A DNA stretch of 64,000 bases from Pseudomonas lopnurensis. Lineage in GTDB: Bacteria > Pseudomonadota > Gammaproteobacteria > Pseudomonadales > Pseudomonadaceae. Position 1 is the first letter of the stretch. Each line of letters opens with the position of its first letter. The DNA is taken from positions 315-64,314 of the forward strand of contig NZ_JADDIX010000098.1 in assembly GCF_015070855.1 (NCBI RefSeq), written 5' to 3'. The notes below the pieces were generated by a model. It was given only the letters and a program-made list of their open reading frames with translations, did no database searches and was not told the origin of the DNA. The position numbers and the translations under genes are program-made. This document shows positions 29,459-40,887 of the stretch, in pieces.

Positions 29459-30458
29459 CGGCGTTTTCCTGGCCGCCGCGCTTGCCCGCCTGGGCCGGGC
29501 TGGCTTCGAAGGACTCGTAGGCCTCGACGATGCGCTGCACCAGCGGATGGCGTACCACGTCCTTGGGCTTGAAGTGGGTGAAGCTGATGCCGTTGACGTC
29601 CTTGAGTACCTTGATCACGTGGGCCAGGCCGCTCTTGGTGCCGCGTGGCAGGTCGACCTGGGTGATGTCGCCGGTGATCACCGCGGTGGAGCCGAAGCCG
29701 ATGCGGGTGAGGAACATCTTCATCTGTTCCTGGGTGGTGTTCTGGCTTTCGTCGAGGATGATGAAGCTGTTGTTCAGGGTGCGCCCGCGCATGTAGGCCA
29801 GCGGCGCGATCTCGATCACCTGCTTCTCGATCAGCCGCGCCACGTGCTCGAAACCGAGCATTTCGTAGAGCGCGTCGTACAGCGGGCGCAGGTAGGGGTC
29901 GATCTTCTGCGCCAGGTCGCCGGGCAGGAAGCCGAGCTTCTCGCCGGCTTCCACCGCCGGACGCACCAGCAGGATGCGGCGCACCTGCTCGCGCTCCAGC
30001 GCGTCCACCGCGCAGGCCACGGCCAGGTAGGTCTTGCCGGTGCCGGCAGGACCGACGCCGAAGTTGATGTCGTTGTCGAGGATGGCCTTGACGTAACGCT
30101 GCTGGTTGGCGCCGCGCGGACGGATGTTGCCCTTGCGGGTGCGCAGGGTGACGCCCTGGTGGGCGTTCGGGTTGGCCAGGTCTTCCATCCCGGATTCCTG
30201 CAGGTACAGGTGCACCATGTCCGGGGACAGCTCGGTGGTCTTGGTTTCCCGGTACAGGCGGCGCAGCAGGTTTTCCGCGGACTTGGCCACGTTGGCCGGG
30301 CCGATCAGCTCGAACTGGTTGCCGCGGTTGCGGATTTCCAGCTCCAGGCGCTGTTCGATCAGGCGCAGATGCTCGTCGAATTGGCCGCAGAGATTGGCGA
30401 AGCGACGGGCTTCAAAGGGTTCGAGGGTGAAACGATGAGGTTCTATGGGTGCGTTCAA
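29451..30458 (-). CDS. ybeZ: PhoH-like ATPase YbeZ
   Basis: A 335-aa PhoH-family P-loop ATPase. Walker A is [12 protein letters not shown]; Walker B-type segment [11 protein letters not shown] and a conserved [12 protein letters not shown] follow. It physically partners YbeY in other bacteria. The only in-frame start consistent with homologues is TTG at 30458 (then NAPIEPHRF); an in-frame TAA lies three codons upstream. The TTG start may keep expression low. Confidence 0.95.
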   Translation of the reverse strand: MNAPIEPHRFTLEPFEARRFANLCGQFDEHLRLIEQRLELEIRNRGNQFELIGPANVAKSAENLLRRLYRETKTTELSPDMVHLYLQESGMEDLANPNAHQGVTLRTRKGNIRPRGANQQRYVKAILDNDINFGVGPAGTGKTYLAVACAVDALEREQVRRILLVRPAVEAGEKLGFLPGDLAQKIDPYLRPLYDALYEMLGFEHVARLIEKQVIEIAPLAYMRGRTLNNSFIILDESQNTTQEQMKMFLTRIGFGSTAVITGDITQVDLPRGTKSGLAHVIKVLKDVNGISFTHFKPKDVVRHPLVQRIVEAYESFEASPAQAGKRGGQENAGD

Positions 30459-30515
30459 GGGCTTTTATGTATGGCCGGGTTCGGCGAAATGATGGAAGAA
30501 AGAATAGCGAAAAAA

Positions 30516-30547
30516 GCAGCTTGAAGCTGCAAGCCATAAGCTGCAAG
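30516..30547. repeat. AGCTTGAAGCTGCAAG-type repeat (family D, copy 4)
   Basis: Short inverted AAGCTGCAAG units lie between miaB and ybeZ. The same 227-bp gap carries two small palindromes: GTCGGGT..ACCCGAC-like arms at ~30604-30630, and the hairpin at 30643-30668. Confidence 0.7.
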
Positions 30548-30642
30548 AAAAAGCCTGACGGACTTTGGGCTCCGGCCCGCACGCTGATCCGCTTGCAGCT
30601 GTAGGTCGGGTCGCGCTTCACCGACCCGACGAGCGGGGTCAC

Positions 30643-30668
30643 GGTGGATGTAGAAGACGACATCCACC
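30643..30668. terminator. Hairpin just downstream of miaB (weak terminator candidate)
   Basis: A perfect 9-bp stem GGTGGATGT / ACATCCACC with an 8-nt loop lies 18 bp after the miaB stop (minus strand). There is no T tract, so it may be an mRNA 3'-end stabiliser rather than an intrinsic terminator. Confidence 0.45.
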
Positions 30669-30685
30669 CTAGGCTCGCGTGCAGC

Positions 30686-31999
30686 CTAGCCCAGCAAGGT
30701 GCCACGCAGGGAGTGCGGCAGGGCGTCGTCGATGTGCACGTCGACGAACTGGCCGATCAGGCGCGGGGTGTCGCAGCGGAAGTTGACGATGCGGTTGTGC
30801 TCGGTGCGGCCCTGGAGCATGCCGGGGTCCTTCTTCGAGTAGTCGCTGACGAGGATGCGCTGGGTGGTGCCCACCATCCGTCGGCTGTTCTCGAAGCCCT
30901 GCTGGTTGATGCGCTGCTGCAGGATCGCCAGGCGCTGCTTCTTCACCTCGTCCGGGGTGTCGTCGACGAGATCCGCCGCCGGGGTGCCGGGGCGCGCGCT
31001 GTAGACGAAGGAGTAGGAGAAGTCGAAGCCGACGTCCTCGATCAGCTTCATGGTCTGCTCGAAGTCCCGGTCGGTCTCGCCGGGGAAGCCGACGATGAAG
31101 TCCGAGCTGATCAGGATGTCCGGCACCGCCGCCTTCAGCCGGCGGATGCGCGACTTGTATTCCAGCGCGGTGTGGTTGCGTTTCATCGCCGCCAGCACCC
31201 GATCGGAGCCGGCCTGCACCGGCAGGTGCAGGTATTTCACCAGCTGCGGGATGTCGGCATGGGCCTGGATGATGGCGTCGGAGAATTCCAGCGGGTGGCT
31301 GGTGGTGTAGCGGATGCGGCCGATGCCGTCGATGGCCGCCACCGCGTGCAGCAGGTCGGCGAAGTCGTGGCCGTCGAAGCGATAGCCGTTGACGTTCTGC
31401 CCCAGCAGGGTGACCTCCTTCACGCCGTTCTCGGCCAGGTGGACGACCTCCGCCAGCACGTCGGCCAGCGGCCGGCTGACTTCCTCGCCGCGGGTGTAGG
31501 GCACCACGCAGAAGGTGCAGTACTTGCTGCAGCCTTCCATCACCGAGACGAAGGCGCTGGGGCCGTCGACACGTGGCTCGGGCAGGCGGTCGAACTTCTC
31601 GATCTCGGGGAAGGAGATGTCCACCTGCGGCTTCCTGGTGGTGCGCGCGGCGTCGATCATTTCCGGCAGGCGGTGCAGCGTCTGTGGGCCGAAGACCACG
31701 TCGACATAGGGTGCGCGATCGCGAATCGCCGCGCCTTCCTGGCTGGCCACGCAGCCGCCGACGCCGATCACCAGTTGCGGGTTGTCCTGTTTCAGTTCAC
31801 GCCAGCGGCCCAGTTGCGAGAAGACCTTTTCCTGGGCCTTTTCGCGGATCGAGCAGGTATTGAGGAGGATCACGTCGGCTTCGGCCGGGTTCTCGGTGAT
31901 TTCCATGGCCTGGTGTTCGCCCAGCAGGTCCACCATGCGCGAGCTGTCGTACTCGTTCATCTGGCAGCCATGGGTTTCGATGAAAAGCTTGCGGGTCAT
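30686..31999 (-). CDS. miaB: tRNA-2-methylthio-N6-dimethylallyladenosine synthase
   Basis: A 437-aa methylthiotransferase modifying A37 of tRNAs that read UNN codons. It shows the N-terminal UPF0004 domain ([27 protein letters not shown]), the radical-SAM motif [15 protein letters not shown] and a C-terminal TRAM domain ([18 protein letters not shown]). Both iron-sulfur cysteine sets are present. Length is normal. Confidence 0.97.
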   Translation of the reverse strand: MTRKLFIETHGCQMNEYDSSRMVDLLGEHQAMEITENPAEADVILLNTCSIREKAQEKVFSQLGRWRELKQDNPQLVIGVGGCVASQEGAAIRDRAPYVDVVFGPQTLHRLPEMIDAARTTRKPQVDISFPEIEKFDRLPEPRVDGPSAFVSVMEGCSKYCTFCVVPYTRGEEVSRPLADVLAEVVHLAENGVKEVTLLGQNVNGYRFDGHDFADLLHAVAAIDGIGRIRYTTSHPLEFSDAIIQAHADIPQLVKYLHLPVQAGSDRVLAAMKRNHTALEYKSRIRRLKAAVPDILISSDFIVGFPGETDRDFEQTMKLIEDVGFDFSYSFVYSARPGTPAADLVDDTPDEVKKQRLAILQQRINQQGFENSRRMVGTTQRILVSDYSKKDPGMLQGRTEHNRIVNFRCDTPRLIGQFVDVHIDDALPHSLRGTLLG

Positions 32000-32034
32000 G
32001 TTACGGGCCGGCGTTGTGCAAAAAATGACCGGGG

Positions 32035-32062
32035 ATTATAGGGCCAGGGATAAGCCGATAAA
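32035..32062 (-). promoter_or_regulatory. Candidate sigma-70 promoter for miaB
   Basis: On the minus strand: -35 TTTATC (32062-32057), a 16-bp spacer and a perfect -10 TATAAT (32040-32035), 36 bp before the miaB ATG. The leader between them and the gene includes the 18-mer shared with the arfA promoter. Confidence 0.5.
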
Positions 32063-32072
32063 AGCGTGGGCG

Positions 32073-32098
32073 GTCGATAAAAGCGCTGGAGGCTGGAG
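32073..32098. repeat. Partial family C repeat (copy 3)
   Basis: CGATAAAAGCGCTGGAGGCT and the bases after it are the reverse complement of the inner right arm of copy 2 (~25452-25476). The remainder of the 32000-32286 gap holds the miaB promoter and a GC-rich stretch with GGGCTTTCGCTGCGCTCAAC, a diverged family A-like arm. Confidence 0.6.
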
Positions 32099-32286
32099 GG
32101 CAGGGCGAGAGAGGCGGCCTTGGGAGGACGTCCCGCACCGATGCGCAGTTGGGTCGAGGCGCATGACGCCGGAGCCCAACGACCCGGCCGCGACGCGACG
32201 CCCCGCTTGCCGGGCTTTCGCTGCGCTCAACCTCGGCGGCCCCGCCCGGTCTACGTCTCGTCTGGCGAGAGGCGGCCCCGCTCACG

Positions 32287-32829
32287 CTACGGGCGGAACG
32301 GGCCGCGGCCTTCGGCGGCCTGCAGCTCCATCAGGTAGTCGCGGAAAATCTGCCCGAGCACCTGGGTGGCGATTTCCAGCTCGTCGCGGCGCATCTGCGC
32401 GGAGACCCGGTCGGCGGTATCCAGCGCGTCTTCCTCGCCGTTGACCGCGGCCATCTTCAGGACGATATAGGCCTGCACGTTGTTGGCCTTGACCCCTTCG
32501 CCGCGGAAGAACATCACCCCGAGCCGGTGCTGTGCCGCGGCATGGCCGCCCAGCGAGGCCTGCTCGAACCAGTGCAGCGCCTGAGCCAGATCGCGCGGCG
32601 CGCGGCGCCCGTCGTAGTGGAACTCGCCCAGCTCGTAGGCGGCTTGCAGGTCGCCTTCGCTGGCGGCCTGCTGGCAGGCGCGCAGGGCTTCGGGGAGTTC
32701 TTCGGGAACGGTGTTGAGCGCACAGCGGGCCGTTGCCGGGATCAGCAGGGTATTGCCGCCGGCCAAGGCCGCCAGAGGCGAGAGAAGCAGCAGACAGCCC
32801 AAAGACAGGATGCGGCCGGTGCGGGTCAT
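32287..32829 (-). CDS. Sel1-repeat periplasmic protein
   Basis: A 180-aa protein with a Sec signal peptide (ending LAALAGG, ~residue 24) and two to three Sel1-like repeats: LQAAYELGEFHYDGRRAPRDLAQALHW-type and AAAQHRLGVMFFRGEGV-type units, then a helical tail. Sel1 repeats form protein-binding solenoids. There is no catalytic motif. It is isolated between repeat-rich gaps; partners are unknown. Confidence 0.85.
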   Translation of the reverse strand: MTRTGRILSLGCLLLLSPLAALAGGNTLLIPATARCALNTVPEELPEALRACQQAASEGDLQAAYELGEFHYDGRRAPRDLAQALHWFEQASLGGHAAAQHRLGVMFFRGEGVKANNVQAYIVLKMAAVNGEEDALDTADRVSAQMRRDELEIATQVLGQIFRDYLMELQAAEGRGPFRP

Positions 32830-32985
32830 GAAATCTGGCGCCTCGGGAATCAGGGCGATAATGAGTTTGGACTGCGAAACGAGGCAGCTGTCACATTATG
32901 GATAAGCTGCAGTCCGCTTACAAAGCCTTTAGAGGCCTTTATTAGGGCTATGTCCCACTTGCGTGTTGCATGGGCGCCATACGCC

Positions 32986-33073
32986 GTAGGTTGGGTTGAG
33001 GCGCGAAGCGACGAAGCCCAACACGTTTCATGTCCATGCCAGTTGGGCTTCACTGCGCTCAGCGCCAACCTAC
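32986..33073. repeat. Palindromic repeat, family A copy 3
   Basis: An 88-bp copy with left arm GTAGGTTGGGTTGAGGCG and right arm GCGCCAACCTAC, nearly identical in order to copy 1. It lies in the 414-bp gap 32830-33243, which has no gene. Confidence 0.88.
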
Positions 33074-33119
33074 CCGCGAGCGCCCGATTGCTCGAAGTAC
33101 GGCGGCGTTCTGAGCGTTC

Positions 33120-33201
33120 GTAGGAACGGGCGGGGACGCCGAGTCGATGCCCACGAAGCTTTTGCGCACTGAACATTCGCGGGCATGGCCCGCTCCTACG
33201 G
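33120..33201. repeat. Palindromic REP-like repeat, family B copy 2
   Basis: An 82-bp copy: starts GTAGGAACGGGCGGGGACGC and ends GGGCATGGCCCGCTCCTACG. It directly follows family A copy 3, so the two families cluster. Confidence 0.85.
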
Positions 33202-33243
33202 CGGTACGTGCACCCGCAACAGCTTGCTCGGACAAGCGCCTTA

Positions 33244-33864
33244 TTATGCAGCGCTGCCCGGAGCCTCGCGTGCGCTACCCGGCAATCGGAGCAACAGCCA
33301 GGCCGCCAGCGGGCTGGCCAGTGCCAGCAGCAGCGGCCGATAGGCACTCAATGGGTTCTCCAGCGCCATGCCCTCCATGGGCATGCCGGCCAGCAGCAGG
33401 ATGGCCGCGCCCAGTCCCGCCGCGCTCGGCAGGCGGGCCGGCCACTGCAGCAGGCCGGCATGGAATGCCAGCAGGGCGCTGGCCAGTATCAGGCCGAGCG
33501 CATACGGCGTGCTCCAGCCGAGCAGTCGCGCCAGTTCGAAGAATACGCAGAGTCCGATCACCACGCGCCCCCAGTTCGGCCGGCTCCAGGCCCAGCCGCG
33601 CGCCAGGGTCAGCATGGCCAGGCCGATCAATGGCAGGCCCAGCAGCGTACTGGCGCGCTCCAGCCATTGCTGCGCCTCCTGCGCGGCCATCCCCGCGGAG
33701 CCGGCCACGCCGAGGGCGCCGCTGGCCGCGATGAGGACGAAACCCAGCAGGGCGCTGAACAACGCCGGCTGGTCGGCTTCGCCATGGGCACGGCGGGCGC
33801 GGCCGACGCACGCCGCGCTGGCGCCGGCGGTCAGGGTCAGCAGGAGGGCCTGCAGCAGCTCCAT
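33244..33864 (-). CDS. Hypothetical multi-pass membrane protein
   Basis: A 206-aa protein with about six hydrophobic segments (e.g. ALFSALLGFVLIAASGAL, TLLGLPLIGLAMLTLA, VVIGLCVFFELARLLGW, ALGLILASALLAFHAGLL) and short charged loops; I recognise no family motif. It starts 5 bp after the hemL stop on the same strand, so it is probably the last gene of the hemL transcript. A link to haem synthesis is only a context guess. Confidence 0.75.
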   Translation of the reverse strand: MELLQALLLTLTAGASAACVGRARRAHGEADQPALFSALLGFVLIAASGALGVAGSAGMAAQEAQQWLERASTLLGLPLIGLAMLTLARGWAWSRPNWGRVVIGLCVFFELARLLGWSTPYALGLILASALLAFHAGLLQWPARLPSAAGLGAAILLLAGMPMEGMALENPLSAYRPLLLALASPLAAWLLLRLPGSAREAPGSAA

Positions 33865-33869
33865 CGGGT

Positions 33870-35153
<1,284 letters not shown>

Positions 35154-35210
35154 GCGGGGCCTCGCGAATACATGGGGCGGGCCCGCGTCGGTGCGGTCCG
35201 CCGTTGGAAA

Positions 35211-35852
35211 TCAGGGGGTGGCGAACAACTGGGCGAAGGCTTCGGCGCGGCGCTGCACCTCGGCGGCGGAGTCGGCGGCGAACAGCGCGTGAATCACGGC
35301 GATCAGGCTGGCGCCCTGGGCGATCAGCTGCGGCGCGGTCTCCAGGGTAATGCCGCCGATGGCGGCGATCGGCTGGCTGAAGCGCGCGCGGGCCTGCTGC
35401 AGCAGCTCGGCGCTGGCGGCCGGCGCACCGGGCTTGGTCCGGGAATCGAAGAAGCGGCCGAAGGCGATGTAGCTGGCGCCTTCGGCGATCGCCTGCTCGG
35501 CCAGCGCCAGTTGCGCATGGCAGGTGGCGCCGATGATCGCCTGGCGCCCGAGCAGGGCGCGCGCGGCGGACAGCGAGCCGTCTTCCTGGCCCAGGTGCAG
35601 GCCGACGCCCAGGCGTGCGGCCAGTTCGGCGTCGTCATTGATGATCAGCCGCGCGCCATGACGGGCGCAGAGTTCCTGCAGGGCGTCGGCTTCGCGCAGG
35701 CGACGGGCGTCGTCGCCGGACTTGTCGCGGTATTGCAGCAGACGGGCGCCACCCTTGAGCGCGGCTTCGACATAGGACAGCAGGCGCCCCTCGGCCAGTA
35801 GCTGGCTGTCGGTGATCGCGTAGAGGCCGCGAAGCCGGATGGTTTCCTTCAT
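35211..35852 (-). CDS. thiE: Thiamine-phosphate synthase
   Basis: A 213-aa TIM-barrel enzyme joining HMP-pyrophosphate and thiazole phosphate. Visible motifs: [26 protein letters not shown] (substrate loop), IINDDAELA and [13 protein letters not shown]. It starts 14 bp after the thiD stop; thiD-thiE-hemL order is conserved in Pseudomonas. Confidence 0.96.
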   Translation of the reverse strand: MKETIRLRGLYAITDSQLLAEGRLLSYVEAALKGGARLLQYRDKSGDDARRLREADALQELCARHGARLIINDDAELAARLGVGLHLGQEDGSLSAARALLGRQAIIGATCHAQLALAEQAIAEGASYIAFGRFFDSRTKPGAPAASAELLQQARARFSQPIAAIGGITLETAPQLIAQGASLIAVIHALFAADSAAEVQRRAEAFAQLFATP

Positions 35853-35866
35853 GCTCAGCTCTCCCG

Positions 35867-36661
35867 TCAGGCCAGGTCCAGCGGCAGGCGCCGCGGGATG
35901 TACTGGCCGTGGCCTGGGGCTTCGGCGTCACGCAGGGTGCGCCAGGTGTAATCGAGCGCGGACTTGACCGCGCTGGTCAGCGCTTCGCCCAGCGCCAGGC
36001 GGCCGGCGAGGGTGCTGGCCAGGGTGCAGCCGGAGCCGTGATAGCTGCCGGGCAGGCGCGCGCAGGTGAAATCGTGGCGACTGCCATCGCGGCAGTACAG
36101 GCGGTTGTGCACTTCGCTTTCATCGCCGTGGCCGCCGGTGATCAGCAGATGGCGGATATGCGGCAGCAGGCGTTCGGCGCACTCGTCGGCGCTGCCTTCG
36201 GGCAGTTCGGCGAGGATGCGTGCTTCCGGCAGGTTCGGCGTGGCGATGGCGGCCAGCGGGAACAGCCGCTCGCGCATGGCATAGCCGACGTCGTCCTTGC
36301 CCAGCGCACCGCCGCCGCCGGCACGCAGTACCGGATCGCAGACCAGCGGCACGCCGGGCAGCTCGCGCATGATTTCGAGGACGGTCTCGACCATCTCCAC
36401 CGAGCCGAGCATGCCCAGCTTGACCGCCGCGATCGGCAGGTCGGCGATCACCGCATGGGCCTGGGCCAGCACCCATTGGCGGTCGAGCACGCGGAAATCG
36501 GAGACGTCGACGGTATCCTGCACGGTCAGCGCGGTGACCGTCGGTGCGGCATGGCAGCCCTGGGCGAGCAGGGCTTCGATGTCCGCCTGCAGGCCGGCGC
36601 CGCCACTGGGATCGTGGCCGGAAAGACAGAGGACGACGGGGCGGGAAGTAGGCTTTTTCAT
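35867..36661 (-). CDS. thiD: Hydroxymethylpyrimidine/phosphomethylpyrimidine kinase
   Basis: A 264-aa ribokinase-fold enzyme that phosphorylates HMP twice for thiamine synthesis. The N-terminal [18 protein letters not shown] and C-terminal [14 protein letters not shown] (anion hole and catalytic region) are typical; usual catalytic Cys is replaced in part by GSG as in many ThiD. ATG 36661 is chosen by homology. It is divergent from the LadS-like kinase. Confidence 0.95.
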   Translation of the reverse strand: MKKPTSRPVVLCLSGHDPSGGAGLQADIEALLAQGCHAAPTVTALTVQDTVDVSDFRVLDRQWVLAQAHAVIADLPIAAVKLGMLGSVEMVETVLEIMRELPGVPLVCDPVLRAGGGGALGKDDVGYAMRERLFPLAAIATPNLPEARILAELPEGSADECAERLLPHIRHLLITGGHGDESEVHNRLYCRDGSRHDFTCARLPGSYHGSGCTLASTLAGRLALGEALTSAVKSALDYTWRTLRDAEAPGHGQYIPRRLPLDLA

Positions 36662-36878
36662 GGCGTGCGAGCTTATCACCAAACGATGACGACGGGACGC
36701 GCAGTTGTGCGTCCTACCGCCGCCGGCTTCCCGCCCGGCCATCGGAATGCGTTCTTTGGCCGCTGCCCGCTTTTCCGGCTGCCGGGTCGCTGTGGTAGAT
36801 TGCTGGCAATTTGATTTTGGACTGCGTAGTGCGATTCGTGAAGCGCTTGCGATCGCCGCCAGGCCTGCACGAGGCACC

Positions 36879-38882
36879 ATGCGGCACGTTCTTCTGTTCA
36901 TTTTGGCGCTTTTGCCCGCCCTGGCCGCTGCCGTCGAGCTCGACGAACGAACCCGCCACCTGCCTCTCGGGCAGCACATGCAGGTGTTCGAGGACCCGCT
37001 CGGCGAGGCGCTGATCGACGACGTCGCGTCGCCAGCGTTCGCTAACCGTTTCCAGCCTCATCGCACGGCCGTGCTCAATGCCGGCTATTCCCGTTCCGTG
37101 CACTGGCTGCGCGTCGACCTGCACTATCGGCCGCTGACCGCGCAGGGCGCGCGGCGCTGGTTGCTGGAAGTGGCCTATCCGCCGCTGGACAGCCTGCAGC
37201 TCTACCTGCCCGATGACCAGGGCGGTTACCGGCTGGTGCGCGATACCGGCGACACCCGGCCCTGGGCCAGCCGCGAGATCGGCCAGGGCAACTACCTGTT
37301 CGAGGTCGAACTGCCGGCCGATCGCGTGCAGCGGGTGTACCTGCGGGTGCAGAGCGAGGGTTCGATCCAGGTGCCGCTGAGCCTCTGGTCGCATCACGCC
37401 TACCTCGAAGCCCAGCCCGGACGCCTCTACGTGCTGGGCATGATCTATGGCGTGTTGCTGGCGATGCTGGTCTACAACCTGTTCATCTATATCAGCATCC
37501 GCGACCCCAGCTACCTGTACTACATCCTCTACATCGCCGCGTTCGGCCTCTATCAGGTCTCGGTGAACGGCGCCGGCGTGCAGTTTCTCTGGCCGGACCG
37601 GCCCTGGTGGACCAACGCCGCGACGCCCTTGCTGATCGGTGCCGCGGCGCTGTTCGGTTGCCTGTTCACGCGCAGCTTCCTGCGCACGGCCGAGCACAGT
37701 CGCTGGATCGACTGGCTGCTGCGGTTGATGATCGGCTCTGCCGTGGTGGTGATCGTACTTTCGCTGACGGTGGGTTATGGCATGGCGCTGCGCCTGGCCA
37801 CCGCCCTGGCGCTGCTGTTCACGCTGGTGGTGTTCGCCGCCGGCATTCTCGCCTGGCTGCGCGGCATGCGCGTGGCGCGCTACTTCATCATCGCCTGGAG
37901 CGCGTTGCTGATCGGCGGGCAGATCAACAGCCTGATGGTGCTGGGCTATCTGCCCAACACCTTTCTGACGATGTATGCCAGCCAATTGGGGGCGGCGCTG
38001 GAAGTGGTGCTGCTGTCGATGGCGCTGGCCGATCGCATCAATACCCTCAAGGACGAACGCGCCAGGATTCTCGAAACCGCGCGCGCCGAACTGGAACAAC
38101 TGAACCGCGAACTGGCCGAGAGCAACCGACTCAAGGACGAGTTCCTCTCCAACATCAGCCATGAGCTGCGCACGCCGATGATGGGTGTGATGGGCGCGCT
38201 CGAACTGCTGCCGGCCTCGGAAACGCCCGAGGAACGGCAGCAGTACCAGCGCATCGCCAGCGGCTCGGCACGGGACATGATGCGGCTGGTCAACAATATC
38301 CTCGTGCTCAGTGAGATGCGCGCCGGCAAGCTGCGGCCGCACGACATCGCCTTCAGCTTGCGCGAAACCGGCGAGCGCCTGCAGCAGCGATTCGCCCCGC
38401 GGGCTCGCGACAAGGGCCTGGGCTTCGAGCTGGAGTTCGCCGACAACCTGCCGGACGGGGTGTTCGGCGATGGCGAAAAGCTCGAACAGAGTATTGCCCA
38501 CCTGCTCGACAACGCCCTCAAGTTCACGGCGCGAGGGGGCGTGACGCTGCGTTTCGGCGGCTATCTGGTGGTGCCGCGGCAGCTGATGCTGCAGGTCGAG
38601 GTCATCGACACCGGTATCGGTTTCAGCGATGCCGATGAAGCCTTCCTTTATCACCAGTTCCGCCAGGTGGATGGTTCCATGACCCGCCGCTATGGCGGCC
38701 TCGGCATCGGCCTGGCGATCAGCCGCGGGCTGACCGAGGTGCTCGGTGGCCAGCTCGATCAGCAGTCGCGACCGGGCCTGGGTAGCTGCTTCCGGGTCAG
38801 CGTGCGCCTGGCATTGCTCGACGGCAACGGACAAGCGCCCGGCACCGCTAGCGGCGATCGGCTCTCCGGGAAGATTGCCTGA
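36879..38882 (+). CDS. LadS-like 7TMR-DISM sensor histidine kinase, no receiver domain
   Basis: A 667-aa protein: signal peptide (1-~18), a periplasmic 7TMR-DISM extracellular domain (~25-175), seven transmembrane helices (~185-385), a coiled-coil stretch (LEQLNRELAESNRLKDEF), a HisKA domain with His428 in NISHELRTPMMG, and a HATPase domain (HLLDNALKFTARG, DTGIGFSD, GGLGIGLAISRG). Synteny (thiD-ladS-acyl-CoA dehydrogenase) makes it the LadS orthologue. LadS of P. aeruginosa feeds the Gac/Rsm pathway and senses calcium. That protein has a C-terminal receiver domain; here the protein ends ~30 residues after the ATPase, so the receiver is absent. GAGG precedes ATG 36879. Confidence 0.88.
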   Translation: MRHVLLFILALLPALAAAVELDERTRHLPLGQHMQVFEDPLGEALIDDVASPAFANRFQPHRTAVLNAGYSRSVHWLRVDLHYRPLTAQGARRWLLEVAYPPLDSLQLYLPDDQGGYRLVRDTGDTRPWASREIGQGNYLFEVELPADRVQRVYLRVQSEGSIQVPLSLWSHHAYLEAQPGRLYVLGMIYGVLLAMLVYNLFIYISIRDPSYLYYILYIAAFGLYQVSVNGAGVQFLWPDRPWWTNAATPLLIGAAALFGCLFTRSFLRTAEHSRWIDWLLRLMIGSAVVVIVLSLTVGYGMALRLATALALLFTLVVFAAGILAWLRGMRVARYFIIAWSALLIGGQINSLMVLGYLPNTFLTMYASQLGAALEVVLLSMALADRINTLKDERARILETARAELEQLNRELAESNRLKDEFLSNISHELRTPMMGVMGALELLPASETPEERQQYQRIASGSARDMMRLVNNILVLSEMRAGKLRPHDIAFSLRETGERLQQRFAPRARDKGLGFELEFADNLPDGVFGDGEKLEQSIAHLLDNALKFTARGGVTLRFGGYLVVPRQLMLQVEVIDTGIGFSDADEAFLYHQFRQVDGSMTRRYGGLGIGLAISRGLTEVLGGQLDQQSRPGLGSCFRVSVRLALLDGNGQAPGTASGDRLSGKIA

Positions 38883-39062
38883 GGCGCTGGCCTTTTGGCC
38901 GAAACCACGCTTCAGCCATCGCCTCGAAGCGTGCTCCACTACCCCCTCGTAGCGTCGCCGGGCAGCCCTCGTATTCCGTTCCAGGTCCGTGCCCGGAAGG
39001 CCCGACTAAGCTTGCTGACACACGCAGCCTGTGCCAGCCGCACCCGATCGAGGAGCCCCGAG

Positions 39063-40712
39063 ATGAATCTGCCGCACTGCGCCGAAACCCACGAAGTCAC
39101 CAACCAGGTGCCACCGCTCGACGGCACCAACCTCTACCGCCTCGACCTGCCGTTGCAGCAATGGGTGCGGCGCTACCAGGGCGGCTGGGCCGAGCAGCGG
39201 CTCGATGCCTACGGCAGGCTCGCCGGCGGACCATTGATGGCGGCGGGCTTTCTCGCCAACGAGAACAAGCCGGTGTTCAGGAGCCACGACCGCTACGGCC
39301 ATCGCATCGATCAGGTGGACTTCCATCCGGCCTATCACGAGCTGATGCGCACGGCCATCGAACATGGCATCCCGTCGCTGCCCTGGGCCGACCCGCAACC
39401 CGGCGCGCAGGTGGCGCGCGCGGCGCTGATGTACCTGCACAACCAGGCCGAGGCCGGCAGCAGTTGCCCGCTGACCATGACCTACGCCAGCGTGCCGGCG
39501 CTGCGCCTGCAGCCGGACCTCGCCGAACGCTGGCTGCCGAAAATCCTCGCCCGTGACTACGACCCGCGCAACGTGCCGATGGAGCAAAAGGCCGGCGTCA
39601 CCATCGGCATGGCCATGACCGAGAAGCAGGGCGGCACCGATGTGCGCGCCAATACCACGCGCGCCCACCCGGTCGGCGCCGGCGGGCCGGGCCAGCCCTA
39701 CGAACTGGTCGGGCACAAGTGGTTCTGCTCGGCGCCGATGTGCGACGCCTTCCTCACCCTGGCGCAGACCGACAAGGGGCTGTCCTGCTTCCTGCTGCCG
39801 CGCCATCGGCCGGACGGCACGCGCAATCAGTTCTACATCCAGCGCTTGAAGAACAAGCTGGGCAACTGGGCCAACGCCTCCAGCGAGGTGGAGTATCGCG
39901 GCGCGCTGGCCTGGATGGTCGGCGAGGAAGGCCGCGGCGTGCCGACCATCATCGAGATGGTCTCCTCGACCCGCTTCGACTGCATGATCGGCTCCAGCTC
40001 GCTGATGCGCCAGGCGCTGACCCAGGCCATGCACCATTGCGCGCACCGGCTGGTCGGCGGCCGCGTGCTGCTGGAACAGCCGCTGATGCGCAACGTACTG
40101 GCCGATCTCGCCCTGGAGAGCGAAGCGGCACTGGCGCTGACCCTGCGCATGGGCCGCGCCCAGGACAATCGCCACGACGAGCAGGAAGACAAATTCGCCC
40201 GCCTGGTCACCGCCATCGGCAAGTACTGGATCTGCAAGCGCGCGCCGGACATGATCGCCGAGGCCAGCGAATGCCTGGGTGGCGCCGGCTACGTCGAGGA
40301 GACCATCCTGCCGCGGCTGTACCGCGAAGCGCCGGTCAACTCCATCTGGGAAGGCTCCGGCAACGTGCAGTGCCTGGACGTACTGCGCGCCCTGTCGAAA
40401 GAGCCCGGCGTGCTCGAAGCGCTGTTCGCCGAGCTCGGCGACGGTCATGGCGATGCCCGACTTCAGACGCACATCCAGCGGCTGCAGAGCGCCTTCCGCG
40501 ATACCGACGACATCCAGTACCGTGCCCGCCAACTCACCGAAGACATCGCCGTCGGCCTGCAGGCCAAGCTGCTGCTGGAAGCGGGCAACACCGCCGTGAG
40601 CGACGCCTTCATCGCCAGCCGTCTGGAAGGTTGCGGTCGGGCCTACGGCACGCTGCCGCGGGGGCTGGATATCGGAGCCTTGCTGGAGCGCAGCGCGCCG
40701 CATCTGGCTTGA
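39063..40712 (+). CDS. AidB-like acyl-CoA dehydrogenase
   Basis: A 549-aa flavoprotein. It has the AidB-type N-terminus (TNQVPPLDGTNLYRLDLPL, FHPAYHELMRTAIEHG), the FAD-binding segment GMAMTEKQGGTDVRANTT, LVGHKWFCSAPM and the C-terminal ECLGGAGYVEETILPRLYREAPVNSIWEGSGN. AidB has weak isovaleryl-CoA dehydrogenase activity and binds DNA in the alkylation response; whether this one does is unknown. It marks the left core boundary of the CRISPR-Cas island. The ATG 39063 fits homologues. Confidence 0.9.
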   Translation: MNLPHCAETHEVTNQVPPLDGTNLYRLDLPLQQWVRRYQGGWAEQRLDAYGRLAGGPLMAAGFLANENKPVFRSHDRYGHRIDQVDFHPAYHELMRTAIEHGIPSLPWADPQPGAQVARAALMYLHNQAEAGSSCPLTMTYASVPALRLQPDLAERWLPKILARDYDPRNVPMEQKAGVTIGMAMTEKQGGTDVRANTTRAHPVGAGGPGQPYELVGHKWFCSAPMCDAFLTLAQTDKGLSCFLLPRHRPDGTRNQFYIQRLKNKLGNWANASSEVEYRGALAWMVGEEGRGVPTIIEMVSSTRFDCMIGSSSLMRQALTQAMHHCAHRLVGGRVLLEQPLMRNVLADLALESEAALALTLRMGRAQDNRHDEQEDKFARLVTAIGKYWICKRAPDMIAEASECLGGAGYVEETILPRLYREAPVNSIWEGSGNVQCLDVLRALSKEPGVLEALFAELGDGHGDARLQTHIQRLQSAFRDTDDIQYRARQLTEDIAVGLQAKLLLEAGNTAVSDAFIASRLEGCGRAYGTLPRGLDIGALLERSAPHLA

Positions 40713-40767
40713 GCGGGAGCCGGCAACTTGGCGTTACCTTGTATGAGCGCGAACGGTCCCGGTCACC

Positions 40768-40887
40768 GCGCGCATCCCCGCGGGAGAAGGGAGCACGTCT
40801 TGCGAACCTTGTAGGTGTCTCCCGGTTCAACCCCGCAGGTGAGGGGAACGCGATGCCAGTCTTGGCACCGACGTGCACCCGGCCGGT
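40768..40887 (-). CRISPR. Decayed type I-E CRISPR repeats (inverted relative to the main array)
   Basis: Two recognisable repeat relics and a fragment. 40823-40851 matches the reverse complement of the main-array repeat at 24 of 29 positions (CGGTTCAACCCCGCAGG...). 40768-40796 matches at about 21 of 29 (core CATCCCCGCGGG intact). Between them is 26 nt; after the second comes exactly 32 nt and then CGGT at 40884, where a third repeat should begin (61-nt period). This is a genuine array remnant on the minus strand. Confidence 0.75.
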
